A stretch of DNA of 64,000 bases, taken from the NCBI RefSeq assembly GCF_003977595.1, contig NZ_RYYR01000011.1, positions 62,001-126,000 on the forward strand, given 5' to 3'. This document shows, piece after piece, positions 38,864 through 46,795 of the stretch; the stretch's first letter is position 1, and each line of letters opens with the position of its first letter. This stretch comes from Lysinibacillus antri (lineage in GTDB: Bacteria > Bacillota > Bacilli > Bacillales_A > Planococcaceae). The notes under the pieces are model-generated. The model did not search any database, was not told where the DNA came from, and saw only the letters and a list, made by a program, of their open reading frames with translations. The translations under genes and the position numbers were made by a program.

Positions 38864-38899
38864 AAATGCTCACCTTAGATCAACTAAGATGAGCACTTA
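38864..38899 (-). terminator. Terminator of the second YjcZ-type gene
   Basis: GTGCTCATCTTAG/CTAAGGTGAGCA stem with a tight loop and AATTTTTT tail on the minus strand. Confidence 0.8.
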
Positions 38900-38910
38900 T
38901 CACATATGAA

Positions 38911-39054
38911 TTAGCAGTAGTGTTTACCGCCGCCGCCATTGAAGCCATACGTTGCACCGATGATGATTAATAGAATGAATAATACTACAAGTAAAGCAAA
39001 ACCATTACCGTTACCGTAACCACCAGCTCCACCTACATTACCACAGTAGCCCAT
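38911..39054 (-). CDS. YjcZ-like sporulation peptide (47 residues)
   Basis: ATG at 39054 with AAAGGGGGT upstream. The product has a Gly-rich head (MGYCGNVGGAGGYGNG), the same hydrophobic helix as its neighbour ([19 protein letters not shown]) and a Gly/His/Cys tail (GGGGKHYC). The two genes look like a tandem duplication that diverged at the ends; each has its own terminator, so they may be expressed separately. Confidence 0.85.
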   Translation of the reverse strand: MGYCGNVGGAGGYGNGNGFALLVVLFILLIIIGATYGFNGGGGKHYC

Positions 39055-39245
39055 TGACTGTACCCCCTTTCGAACATAACTCTAACTTATGAAGATTTTT
39101 ACATCTTACCTATGACATTTGTGGAGTTTTTTTAGAAGAAAATTTATTTTGTATTAAGCTGTGATTCGTTCAATTGCTTACTCCTAGTACTATTAAATGC
39201 CATCGATTGAAGTTGGAGGGGGACATTCGTTTAGTAAATGAGAAA

Positions 39246-39270
39246 AAGCAACACTGTAATTAGCGTTGCT
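39246..39270 (-). terminator. Terminator of the NRDE gene
   Basis: AGCAAC-CT/AG-GTTGCT stem with T5 tail on the minus strand; one arm overlaps the last codons of the gene. Confidence 0.7.
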
Positions 39271-40030
39271 CCATTGAAAATTCAAATTTCGTATCAAATT
39301 GAAATTGCCCTTTCTCATACGTTCTTTCAATAAATGTTATTGAATTGTCATGGTTGATAAGCAGGACCGTCGATGTTCTTGTTCCGTAATTCGGAAGTTT
39401 GATGAATAACGATGACAGCTGTCGTTCTAGTTCTAATCCAACTCCCGTGTTTGGTAAGTCTTTATCCGGTGCGATGGTTTGATCTGAGAGGAGATTAAAT
39501 AAAGGCTCGGCATCTATTTCACCCTGATTTTGTTCAACCAATTGTTGCAAATGGTTTGTTCCTTTTACCACTTTTGGCCACGGTGTATTCAATGAATAAT
39601 TACTAAGACTGTGGGTACCTGGTGAAATTTTGTTTACTTCGTCTAATCGGTTGTTGTAATGATGAAACTGTTGCCCATCATATAGAAGCACATTATAGCC
39701 ACCATATGATTCTCGTTTAGTTTGTAACTCCTCAATAAATTGTAAGGTCGTCTTGTTTCCAGTTAAAAATTGAGTAACTATCTCCCCCCGTGATTTTGGT
39801 CTTGGCGGTTCACTTGGGTCCCGGAAATTGGTAATTGCTGCAAACTTTCCATTTTTTGAAACGCCTAACCACGTCCCCATCTGTAAAAGGTCTCTTCCAG
39901 CTAAAATCATTGGCTCATCATCCCAAAAATGTGCTTGTTTTGATGGACGTCCGTATTCTTCGTCTCTGTTCGCTACAACGATTAATTTATAATTTGGATG
40001 ATCGGCATAATGAAAATTAATAAGACACAT
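39260..40030 (-). CDS. NRDE/TANGO2 family protein
   Basis: 256 residues starting MCLINF with the diagnostic VVANRDEEYGRPS near residue 18-30 and the TWLGVSKNGKFAAITNFRDP segment. The catalytic-looking Cys2 places it in the Ntn-hydrolase-like NRDE fold. The human relative TANGO2 is linked to haem and lipid handling; the bacterial role is not known. It is monocistronic. Confidence 0.87.
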   Translation of the reverse strand: MCLINFHYADHPNYKLIVVANRDEEYGRPSKQAHFWDDEPMILAGRDLLQMGTWLGVSKNGKFAAITNFRDPSEPPRPKSRGEIVTQFLTGNKTTLQFIEELQTKRESYGGYNVLLYDGQQFHHYNNRLDEVNKISPGTHSLSNYSLNTPWPKVVKGTNHLQQLVEQNQGEIDAEPLFNLLSDQTIAPDKDLPNTGVGLELERQLSSLFIKLPNYGTRTSTVLLINHDNSITFIERTYEKGQFQFDTKFEFSMEQR

Positions 40031-40119
40031 ATCGTTTTTCCCCTTATATTAAAATCAATACTTATTATATTATTAACTTTTTTCATATTAAAAGCATGAG
40101 AAATCCTTTTTATTAATGT

Positions 40120-40155
40120 AAAAACCGAGATTACCATTGATAATCCCGGTTTTTG
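40120..40155 (-). terminator. Terminator of the secreted coiled-coil/Ig protein gene
   Basis: AAAAACCG-GATTA/TAATC-CGGTTTTT stem with a 7-nt loop; ends 3 nt before the stop codon on the minus strand. Confidence 0.85.
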
Positions 40156-40157
40156 TA

Positions 40158-41198
40158 TTATTTAATAGTAAACGGCATTTTCACAGAGTTTTTTAAGTTT
40201 AACCCATTTTCTGAAGAAATATCATTGCCGATATATAGTGTATACGTTTTACCTGATTCGTACGGTTGTGCTGAAGAAATTTTCACAGAATTTGTTTCTT
40301 TTAAGTAAGAAATAGTTGTTTCTACTAGATTTTGTTCGTCATCTAAAACAACAATATCTAAATTTGACAGCGTAGAAATATCTAATCCTTTGGAAAACTG
40401 AATTGTCCAATCTTTGTTTTCCTCAACAGCTTCTTCTACTTCTTTTTCTTCTGCCTTAGTATCAGAATTCACTTCTTCTTTTACTTTATTTTGAATCGAT
40501 TGCAATGAGGTAATAGCCGTTTCAATTTCACTCTTTAAAGAGTTTAGTCGTTGAGTTCGTTCTTGTAACGCTTCACTTGCATTACCTTGTTTTGACAGGT
40601 TATCTAAACGCTTTGTTACTGCTTCTAATCGGTTAAGTAAAGCATTGAATTTCCCTTCATAGCCTGGGAATTGTTTTAGTTCTGCTTCAACGTCAACTTC
40701 TACCTCTTCTTCCGTATCCTCTGTTGCTTCAGGTGCTTGAGTAGCATCTTCCTGAATTGGTGCTTCAGTTTGAGTTTCTTTTTCAGCTTCAGAATCTTTT
40801 ACTCCATCAGATTCTTCTAAAGCTTCAGTTTGATCAGAATTGAAAGTCTCATCCGTTGATGCTGGGGCTGAAGTTTCATCAGTTGAAGCTGGTTCTTCTG
40901 CTTTTACATCCTCTACCTCTTCTTCAACGAGTTCATCAATAGGAGTTTCTAGCTTTGGTAGCTTGTCTTTGTAAAATTTTAGTTTCTCTTCAATTTTATC
41001 AAGTTGTTTGTCAATTGATTTTAACTGGTTTAGTTGACCTTTGTTTTGATTTTCTTGTTTTTTCTCTTGTTGTTTTTCTTTTTGTTGTTGTACATTTTCT
41101 TGTTTTACTTCATCTTTAGGTGCTGCATATACAGAGCCTGTACTTCCTACTCCTCCAATGGCTACACATGCTGCTACTGTTAATACAAATTTTTTCAT
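40158..41198 (-). CDS. Secreted coiled-coil protein with C-terminal SbsA Ig-like domain
   Basis: 346 residues from ATG 41198, chosen because GGAGG lies 8 nt upstream and a standard signal peptide follows (MKKFVLTVAACVAIGG to about Ala26, cut after VYAA). The mature part has a Gln/Lys-rich coiled coil, an acidic linker with repeated Glu/Thr/Asp/Ala, a second coiled coil (about 180-260) and a C-terminal beta domain (WTIQFSKGLDISTL, YESGKTYTLYI) that fits the SbsA/Big_5 Ig-like type seen in S-layer and surface proteins. No anchor motif was seen, so it is secreted or wall-associated. Role unknown. Confidence 0.75.
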   Translation of the reverse strand: MKKFVLTVAACVAIGGVGSTGSVYAAPKDEVKQENVQQQKEKQQEKKQENQNKGQLNQLKSIDKQLDKIEEKLKFYKDKLPKLETPIDELVEEEVEDVKAEEPASTDETSAPASTDETFNSDQTEALEESDGVKDSEAEKETQTEAPIQEDATQAPEATEDTEEEVEVDVEAELKQFPGYEGKFNALLNRLEAVTKRLDNLSKQGNASEALQERTQRLNSLKSEIETAITSLQSIQNKVKEEVNSDTKAEEKEVEEAVEENKDWTIQFSKGLDISTLSNLDIVVLDDEQNLVETTISYLKETNSVKISSAQPYESGKTYTLYIGNDISSENGLNLKNSVKMPFTIK

Positions 41199-41406
41199 TA
41201 CCAATTCCTCCTTAATTTGTGGGTAATGGCAGCTGGCTGGCATAGATTTCCTTAGCCCCTATAGCTTTGTGACACCAAATTTCTTTGGTTGTACCCATCA
41301 TCTTTATCGGATGAAAAATGAAATAAATGAAGAATAATGTAGAAAATGGTTAAATTGTCATGGAAGGATAATCAATTATAGGTAAAATATAAGTTCAGAA
41401 AAAATA

Positions 41407-41447
41407 AAACAAACAGTGAGGAAATTTAACATCCCAACTGTTTGTTT
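41407..41447 (-). terminator. Terminator of the P-type ATPase gene
   Basis: AAACAAACAGT/ACTGTTTGTTT stem with a 19-nt loop, 7 nt after the gene end. Confidence 0.75.
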
Positions 41448-41453
41448 TTTGCC

Positions 41454-44054
41454 CTATTTTCTAATAAAAATAAGTTTACATAATTGTATTATAGCAAACG
41501 AAAGAAATGCTAATCCATATATGGTCATCAGTTGCATTCCTGTTAATACAGCTACTTCAAAGATATCCATTAATGCTGGAACTAAAAGAACAACATGTAG
41601 CAAGATGGCCCCCATAATAAAAGCGAGCCATGTCGTTTTATTCGTAAATAATCCGATTTTGAAAATCGATTCCTTAGAACGGCAACTAAATCCATGGAAC
41701 AAACGGGATAAACATAACGTAGCAAACGCCATCGTACTTGCTATAACCGAGTCTCCAGTTGAAAGTCCTATTTGGAACGCAATAACAGTAACTGCAGCAA
41801 TTAGTAAACCTTCCAATCCAACTTGAGTTGTAAACGATTTATTCAGTAATGGTTCCTTTATATTACGTGGCGAATCCTTCATCACCTTTTTATTATGTGG
41901 TTCTAATCCAATGGCGATTGCAGGTAAGCTATCTGTCAGTAAATTAATAAATAATAAATGAACCGGTGCAAAGGGTGCTGGTAAAGCAAAGAGTGTCGCA
42001 AATAGTACAACTAATATCGCACCGGTGTTCCCTGAGAGTAAAAACTTAATGGAATTTTTAATGTTATTGTAAATACTTCGACCATTCGATACAGCTTTCA
42101 CAATAGTAGAGAAATTATCGTCGGTCAAAATCATTGAAGACGCATCTTTAGCTACTTCTGTACCTGTAATCCCCATCGCAACACCAATGTCCGCTTGTTT
42201 AAGGGCTGGACCATCATTTACCCCATCCCCTGTCATCGCAACAATGTTCCCTTTTTCTTGCCAAGCTTTCACGATGCGGATTTTATGTTCTGGTGATACG
42301 CGGGCATAAACGCTTATATTTTCCACTTTAGCTTTTAATTGTTCATCGGTTAATTTCTCAATTTCTCTACCTTCAATCGCTTCAGATGGGTCGTTTAGGA
42401 TGCCAATTTGTTTGGCAATGGCGGCAGCAGTTATTTTATGGTCCCCTGTAATCATAACCGGTTTAATGCCCGCGGAAATACAATCGGCTACTGCTTGTTT
42501 TGATTCGTTTCGAGGTGGGTCCATCATCGCCACCAAGCCGACAAAGACAAAATCTTGCTCATCGTTCATATCAATTTGTTGTTTGGGTGAAAGTTCCTTG
42601 TAAGCAAAGGCTAATATACGGAGTCCTTGTTCGGATAAAGATTGATTCGCATTGCGGATTTGTTCGAATTGTTGTTCAGTTGCTTCTACAATTCCATTTG
42701 ACGTTTCGATTTTGATAATTCGGGAAAGTAATACATCCACTGCCCCTTTTGTGATCATGTAAGTCTTGTCACCGAACTGATTAACAGTACTCATTAATTT
42801 TCGATTAGAATCAAAAGGCACTTCTCCAATTCGTTTAAACTGTGCTCTTACTACTAACTCATCAAGACCGTACACTTTACCAAAATTTACTAAAGCAACT
42901 TCTGTTGGATCCCCGATTTCCTTCTCATCTGCCGTTACAGAGTCATTACATAATAAAGACATTACAAGCAATTTATTTTGTAGCTCGTTGTTAAGTTCCA
43001 ATTCGTTATGCGGGATTTCCCTTTTATCAATATATACCTTTTGCACCGTCATTTTGTTTTGTGTAAGGGTCCCGGTTTTATCGGAACAAATGACCGAAAT
43101 ACCACCTAGACTTTCTACCGCATGAAGCTTGCGAACAATGGCATTTTCCTTCGCCATTTTTTGTGTTCCAAATGCAAGAACAATTGTAACAATAGAACTT
43201 AATGCTTCTGGAATTGCGGCTACTGCAAGGGAGACAGCGAACATAAAAGAATCAACTAGCTCACGACCACGGAAAAGATCGAGAGCAAAGATCACAATAC
43301 AGATGACAATGATAGCAAAGGCCAAACGCTTTCCGAAATGATCAAGACTAACTTGAAGCGGTGTTTTCTTTTCCTTTGCACTATCTAATAAATTGGCGAT
43401 CTTGCCAATTTCGGTTTGCATTCCTATAGAAGTAACAAGTATGGTTCCTCTCCCGTTTGTAACAAAGGTTCCTGAGAACACCATATTTTTTTGATCACCA
43501 ATTCCAACTTCATCTTCATTGATCGCATCTGTCATTTTTTCAATCGGTAAGGATTCCCCAGTCAAGGAGCTTTCATTGATTTGTAAGCTATAGCTTTGCA
43601 AAACGCGTCCATCTGCACTAATAAAGTCCCCAGCATCTAATTGTAAAATGTCTCCTACGACAACTTCTCTTGAAGGTATTTCTACAACTTGTCCATTTCG
43701 CAATACTTTAGCAATTGGTGCAGCCATTGCTTTTAAGCTATCGAGGGATTTTTCTGCCTTCAGATGCTGAACGGTACCGAGGATTGCGTTTAGGATGACA
43801 ACCACGAGAATGACTATGGTACTCTCAAATTCTCCTAAAAAGCCTGAAATAATAGCTGCAATTAATAAAATGATCACGAGAAAGTCTTTAAACTGTTCAA
43901 AAAAGAGTTGAACAATTGTTTTTCGTTTCCCTTCTTGAAGTTCATTAAATCCGTACTGCTGTTGTCGAGAACGTACTCCTTCTGTTGATAACCCATTCAT
44001 AGAAACTTGATGTGCATCTAACGTTTCTTGCGTGGTTTTATTATAATAAATCAT
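41454..44054 (-). CDS. P2A-type cation-transporting ATPase (calcium pump-like)
   Basis: 866 residues with ten membrane spans. Phosphorylation Asp325 lies in VICSDKTGTLT; the TGE actuator motif appears as LTGES, the hinge as MTGDGVNDGPALKQADIGVAMG, and the sixth-span ion-site motif as NLLTDSLPAIAIG. The fourth span reads AAIPEALSS, a P-E-A-L variant of the usual PEGL; the Listeria LMCA1 calcium pump carries the same variant as I recall. It should export Ca2+ (possibly Mn2+) from the cytosol. Monocistronic. Confidence 0.9.
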   Translation of the reverse strand: MIYYNKTTQETLDAHQVSMNGLSTEGVRSRQQQYGFNELQEGKRKTIVQLFFEQFKDFLVIILLIAAIISGFLGEFESTIVILVVVILNAILGTVQHLKAEKSLDSLKAMAAPIAKVLRNGQVVEIPSREVVVGDILQLDAGDFISADGRVLQSYSLQINESSLTGESLPIEKMTDAINEDEVGIGDQKNMVFSGTFVTNGRGTILVTSIGMQTEIGKIANLLDSAKEKKTPLQVSLDHFGKRLAFAIIVICIVIFALDLFRGRELVDSFMFAVSLAVAAIPEALSSIVTIVLAFGTQKMAKENAIVRKLHAVESLGGISVICSDKTGTLTQNKMTVQKVYIDKREIPHNELELNNELQNKLLVMSLLCNDSVTADEKEIGDPTEVALVNFGKVYGLDELVVRAQFKRIGEVPFDSNRKLMSTVNQFGDKTYMITKGAVDVLLSRIIKIETSNGIVEATEQQFEQIRNANQSLSEQGLRILAFAYKELSPKQQIDMNDEQDFVFVGLVAMMDPPRNESKQAVADCISAGIKPVMITGDHKITAAAIAKQIGILNDPSEAIEGREIEKLTDEQLKAKVENISVYARVSPEHKIRIVKAWQEKGNIVAMTGDGVNDGPALKQADIGVAMGITGTEVAKDASSMILTDDNFSTIVKAVSNGRSIYNNIKNSIKFLLSGNTGAILVVLFATLFALPAPFAPVHLLFINLLTDSLPAIAIGLEPHNKKVMKDSPRNIKEPLLNKSFTTQVGLEGLLIAAVTVIAFQIGLSTGDSVIASTMAFATLCLSRLFHGFSCRSKESIFKIGLFTNKTTWLAFIMGAILLHVVLLVPALMDIFEVAVLTGMQLMTIYGLAFLSFAIIQLCKLIFIRK

Positions 44055-44327
44055 TTAAAGGCCTCCATATATTTCGAACAATTCCAAGCAATCATACCAA
44101 ATAAATACAAATATTAACAACAAACCCTCAAATCCATGTGGCAATACTCAATCATTTAGTGAACATTCATCACTAGTTAATAAAAAATATTCGTCATTTT
44201 AGTACAAGAATATTCAAAATATCAAAAAATTCATCCTTTTTTCTAAATTTTAAGACCGTTATGGCAAAAATGGGTATATAATCAATCTATATTATTTTTA
44301 TTTTATTTTCCCCAAGGAGTGTTCAAT

Positions 44328-45425
44328 TTGACAACAACAAACAAACGTGCCTACAACTTTAATGCAGGTCCTTCTGCATTACCATTAGAAGTTCTAGAAA
44401 AAGCACAACAAGAATTAGTAGACTACAATAATACTGGAATGGCCTTAATGGAAATGAGCCATCGCAGTAAAGATTATGAAGCTGTTCACAACGATGCCAT
44501 TGCACGTTTAAAAGCACTTTACGCTATTCCAGATAACTATGAAGTTCTTTTCTTACAAGGTGGCGCAAGTCTTCAATTTACAATGGTCCCAATGAACTTC
44601 TTATCAGCTGATCAAAAAGCAAGCTATGTTCTTACTGGATCTTGGTCAGAAAAAGCATTTAAAGAAGCAAAACTTTTTGGACAACCAGTTGAAGCAGCAA
44701 GTACAAAAGAAAACAAATACCGTAACATCCCTGCATTAGAAGAGATTCAATTCGATGCAAACGATGCATTTGTACACATTACTTCAAACAACACAATTTA
44801 CGGAACACAATGGAAAGAGTTCCCAACTACTGGTGAAGTACCATTAGTTGCAGATATGTCTAGTGATATTCTTTCAAAACCAGTGGATATTAACAAATTC
44901 GGCATCATTTATGCAGGTGCACAAAAGAACTTAGGTCCATCTGGTGTAACAGTTGTTATTATCCGTAAAGACTTACTTGAAAAAGCAAATACAAACATTC
45001 CAACAATGTTAAAATATACAACGCACTCTGAGTCAAACTCTTTATACAATACGCCTCCTACATTTGGCATCTACATGTTAGGTGAAGTGTTGAAATGGGT
45101 TGAAGGTAAAGGCGGCTTAGAAGCAATCGAAAAACAAAACGAAGAAAAAGCAAAAGTCATCTATGATGCAATTGATAACAGTAATGGCTTCTACTATGGT
45201 CATGCTACACCAGAATCTCGTTCATTAATGAACATTACATTCCGTGTGGCAGATGAAGAGTTAGAAAAACAATTCTTAGCAGAAGCAAAAGAAGCTGGTT
45301 TCGTAGGATTAAACGGTCACCGTTCAGTGGGTGGTTGCCGTGCATCTACTTACAACGCAGTACCATTTGAAGCATGCCAAGCACTAGCAGACTTCATGGT
45401 AGAGTTCCAAAAGAAAAATCAATAA
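44328..45425 (+). CDS. serC: Phosphoserine aminotransferase
   Basis: 365-residue class V PLP aminotransferase that makes phosphoserine from 3-phosphohydroxypyruvate and also serves vitamin B6 synthesis in the family. The YNFNAGPSALP start, MEMSHRS, PLVADMSSDILSKP and the Lys in YAGAQKNLGPSG are all in place. The frame opens at GTG 44319, but that codon lies inside the AAGGAGTG ribosome site, so TTG 44328 is the start. The stop codon runs into a dispersed AAGAAAAGCGG repeat. Confidence 0.95.
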   Translation: MTTTNKRAYNFNAGPSALPLEVLEKAQQELVDYNNTGMALMEMSHRSKDYEAVHNDAIARLKALYAIPDNYEVLFLQGGASLQFTMVPMNFLSADQKASYVLTGSWSEKAFKEAKLFGQPVEAASTKENKYRNIPALEEIQFDANDAFVHITSNNTIYGTQWKEFPTTGEVPLVADMSSDILSKPVDINKFGIIYAGAQKNLGPSGVTVVIIRKDLLEKANTNIPTMLKYTTHSESNSLYNTPPTFGIYMLGEVLKWVEGKGGLEAIEKQNEEKAKVIYDAIDNSNGFYYGHATPESRSLMNITFRVADEELEKQFLAEAKEAGFVGLNGHRSVGGCRASTYNAVPFEACQALADFMVEFQKKNQ

Positions 45426-45451
45426 GAAAAGCGGAAGTGGCTCGCCCAGCT
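45421..45451 (+). repeat. Dispersed AAGAAAAGCGG repeat, short copy after serC
   Basis: 31 nt starting at the serC stop codon: AATAAGAAAAGCGGAAG then TGGCTCGCCCAGCT. An inverted copy with a single mismatch lies at 46765-46795, starting right after the proS stop on the other strand. The long relative is at 16939. Confidence 0.8.
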
Positions 45452-45461
45452 TTAATTAAAA

Positions 45462-45501
45462 AAATCCTTGCTCACTAAATTAAGTGGGCAAGGATTTTTT
45501 T
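45462..45501 (+). terminator. Terminator of serC
   Basis: AAATCCTTGC-CACT/AGTG-GCAAGGATTT stem, 7-nt loop, T7 tail on the plus strand. Confidence 0.92.
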
Positions 45502-45511
45502 ATTAGTCGAG

Positions 45512-45604
45512 TTATTTGCAAATAAGGGGAGTTTATTTGCCGTTCAATTCAATTTATTTGCCAATAAACCCTAGTTATTAGTCATTTGATTAGAGTTATT
45601 TGCC
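45512..45604 (-). repeat. 21-bp-period array A (core GGCAAATAA)
   Basis: On the plus strand the 9-mers TTATTTGCA, TTATTTGCC, TTATTTGCC, TTATTAGTC and TTATTTGCC start at 45512, 45533, 45554, 45575 and 45596, exactly 21 bp apart. The 12-nt stretches between them differ. On the minus strand, which is the transcript strand of the chemoreceptor-like gene ending at 45629, the core reads GGCAAATAA and the array begins 25 nt after the stop. A related array (core GGCGGATAA/T) is at 59771-59842. Confidence 0.8.
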
Positions 45605-45628
45605 ATTCACATTTAATGACCGTAAAAC

Positions 45629-46165
45629 CTACACCTTTTTCGCTAGTTTTTCAATTTCTTCAGCTGCATTTGCTAAATTTTGTATGGAAATTGAAATTTC
45701 TTCAATAGACGCTTTTTGATTAGATGCAATTCCAACCGTTTCTTGTGTAATGTTTGCTACTTGATCGACTTTGTATTTTAATTGATCTAAAAGTCTGCGA
45801 ATTTCATTTACTGAATCAGCGCTCTGATCAGCAAGTTTTGTTATCTCCTTTGCAACTACACTAAATCCTCTACCATATTCCCCTGAACGTGCAGCTTCAA
45901 TGCCTGCATTAAAACCTAAAATTCTAGTATTTTTTGCAACGGAGTTAATCATTCCTAAAATTTTTGTAGAATTCTCTACTTGATGTCTCATCTCTGATTG
46001 TGAGGTTTCTAAGTTTTCAATAAAATGTTTCAAATGATTTGCTGATGCAGCCAGTTCTTGTGTGGAAGCAGAAATGGTTTCACTAGACTGTGAAAATTGC
46101 TTAGCCACTTGAGTTAACTTTACTTGATTATCTAAGCTTGTCGCGATTACTATACTTCCTATCAC
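45629..46165 (-). pseudogene. Soluble chemoreceptor-like protein, C-terminal part (signalling domain) of a split gene
   Basis: 178 residues forming an MCP signalling hairpin: the tip region reads RILGFNAGIEAARSGEYGRGFSVVAKEITKLADQS, close to the usual ...[28 protein letters not shown]. It has no membrane span or HAMP domain. The GTG start overlaps the upstream ORF stop by 4 nt (GTGA), and the fused reading frame would resume a single protein of about 280 residues, the size of B. subtilis YfmS-type soluble receptors. The break lies at an A7 run. Either a one-base frameshift mutation, a -1 frameshift product, or a coupled second cistron. Confidence 0.7.
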
Positions 46166-46464
46166 TTTTTTTGATCATCAAATAATGGTGAAATCGTAAT
46201 TTTACCTGAAATACCATATAGCTCAATTGGAATATCCATTTGAATCATTTTCCTTATTTGCATCACCTGGTACATCGGTTCATTAGTCTTTAGTAGGATT
46301 CCGACAGGATTTGCATTTCCTATTTTAATAGCGTTTGAATCACTATGGAAAACGACTTTCTCTGTATCGGAAATAGTAATTGCTACATCATTAAGAAATA
46401 ACTGTTTAAAAGTAGGTGCGAAATGTACTAATGTTTGTATATATTCATGGGTCATTACCGCCAA
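46162..46464 (-). pseudogene. Soluble chemoreceptor-like protein, N-terminal sensor part of a split gene
   Basis: 100 residues with a PAS/Cache-like pattern (FLNDVAITISDTEKVVFHSDSN, ELYGISGKITISPLFDDQK) as in YfmS-type receptors that put a small sensor domain before the MCP signalling domain. The ORF ends CAA-AAA-AAG-TGA; one extra A, or a -1 slip on A-AAA-AAG, would continue directly into the signalling-domain frame downstream. Together the two parts are flanked by inverted AAGAAAAGCGG repeats at 45421 and 46765. Confidence 0.7.
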
Positions 46465-46689
46465 TTTTGCTACCCCCTAAAAATATCAATATTTTTAATA
46501 TTATAACTTTTCATCCTAATAGATATCATGCTAAAAATTATTTAACTATTCTTTATTTTTAACTATTTTTTACTTAATTTAATAGCAAATTTAATCCTTT
46601 TTCCGTCGTTTTTCGTTTAATTGGAGCGGACTCTATTAGAAGCCCGCTTAGGAATGACTATCACAATATACAGAAATTTGTTTTAAAAA

Positions 46690-46731
46690 AAGACTGTAGA
46701 TGAACTTGATTTTCAAGTTCATCTACAGCCT
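46690..46731 (-). terminator. Strong terminator of proS
   Basis: 17-bp perfect stem (ACTGTAGATGAACTTGA and its complement) with a 3-4 nt loop and a T7 run on the minus strand, about 65 nt after the proS stop. The remaining DNA of the 46465-46793 gap is AT-rich and holds the repeat at 46765. Confidence 0.9.
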
Positions 46732-46764
46732 TAGTATTGTAATTAGTATTCAATTGTCTGTAAG

Positions 46765-46795
46765 AGCTGGGCGAGCCACTTTCGCTTTTCTTATT
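46765..46795 (-). repeat. Dispersed AAGAAAAGCGG repeat, short copy after proS
   Basis: On the minus strand the sequence right at the proS stop reads AATAAGAAAAGCGAAAG then TGGCTCGCCCAGCT, identical to the serC copy except for one base. The orientation relative to its upstream gene is also the same, so it is a 3'-UTR element and not simply a transposon inverted repeat. Confidence 0.8.

Noticed and set aside
45512-45604. CRISPR-like array
   Set aside because: The repeat core is only 9 nt and the spacers 12 nt, far below CRISPR sizes, and no cas genes are present.
45421-46795. Composite transposon bounded by inverted AAGAAAAGCGG repeats
   Set aside because: No transposase and no target duplication seen; both repeat copies keep the same orientation to their own upstream genes, and a third copy lies elsewhere, so a 3'-UTR repeat explains the pattern better.
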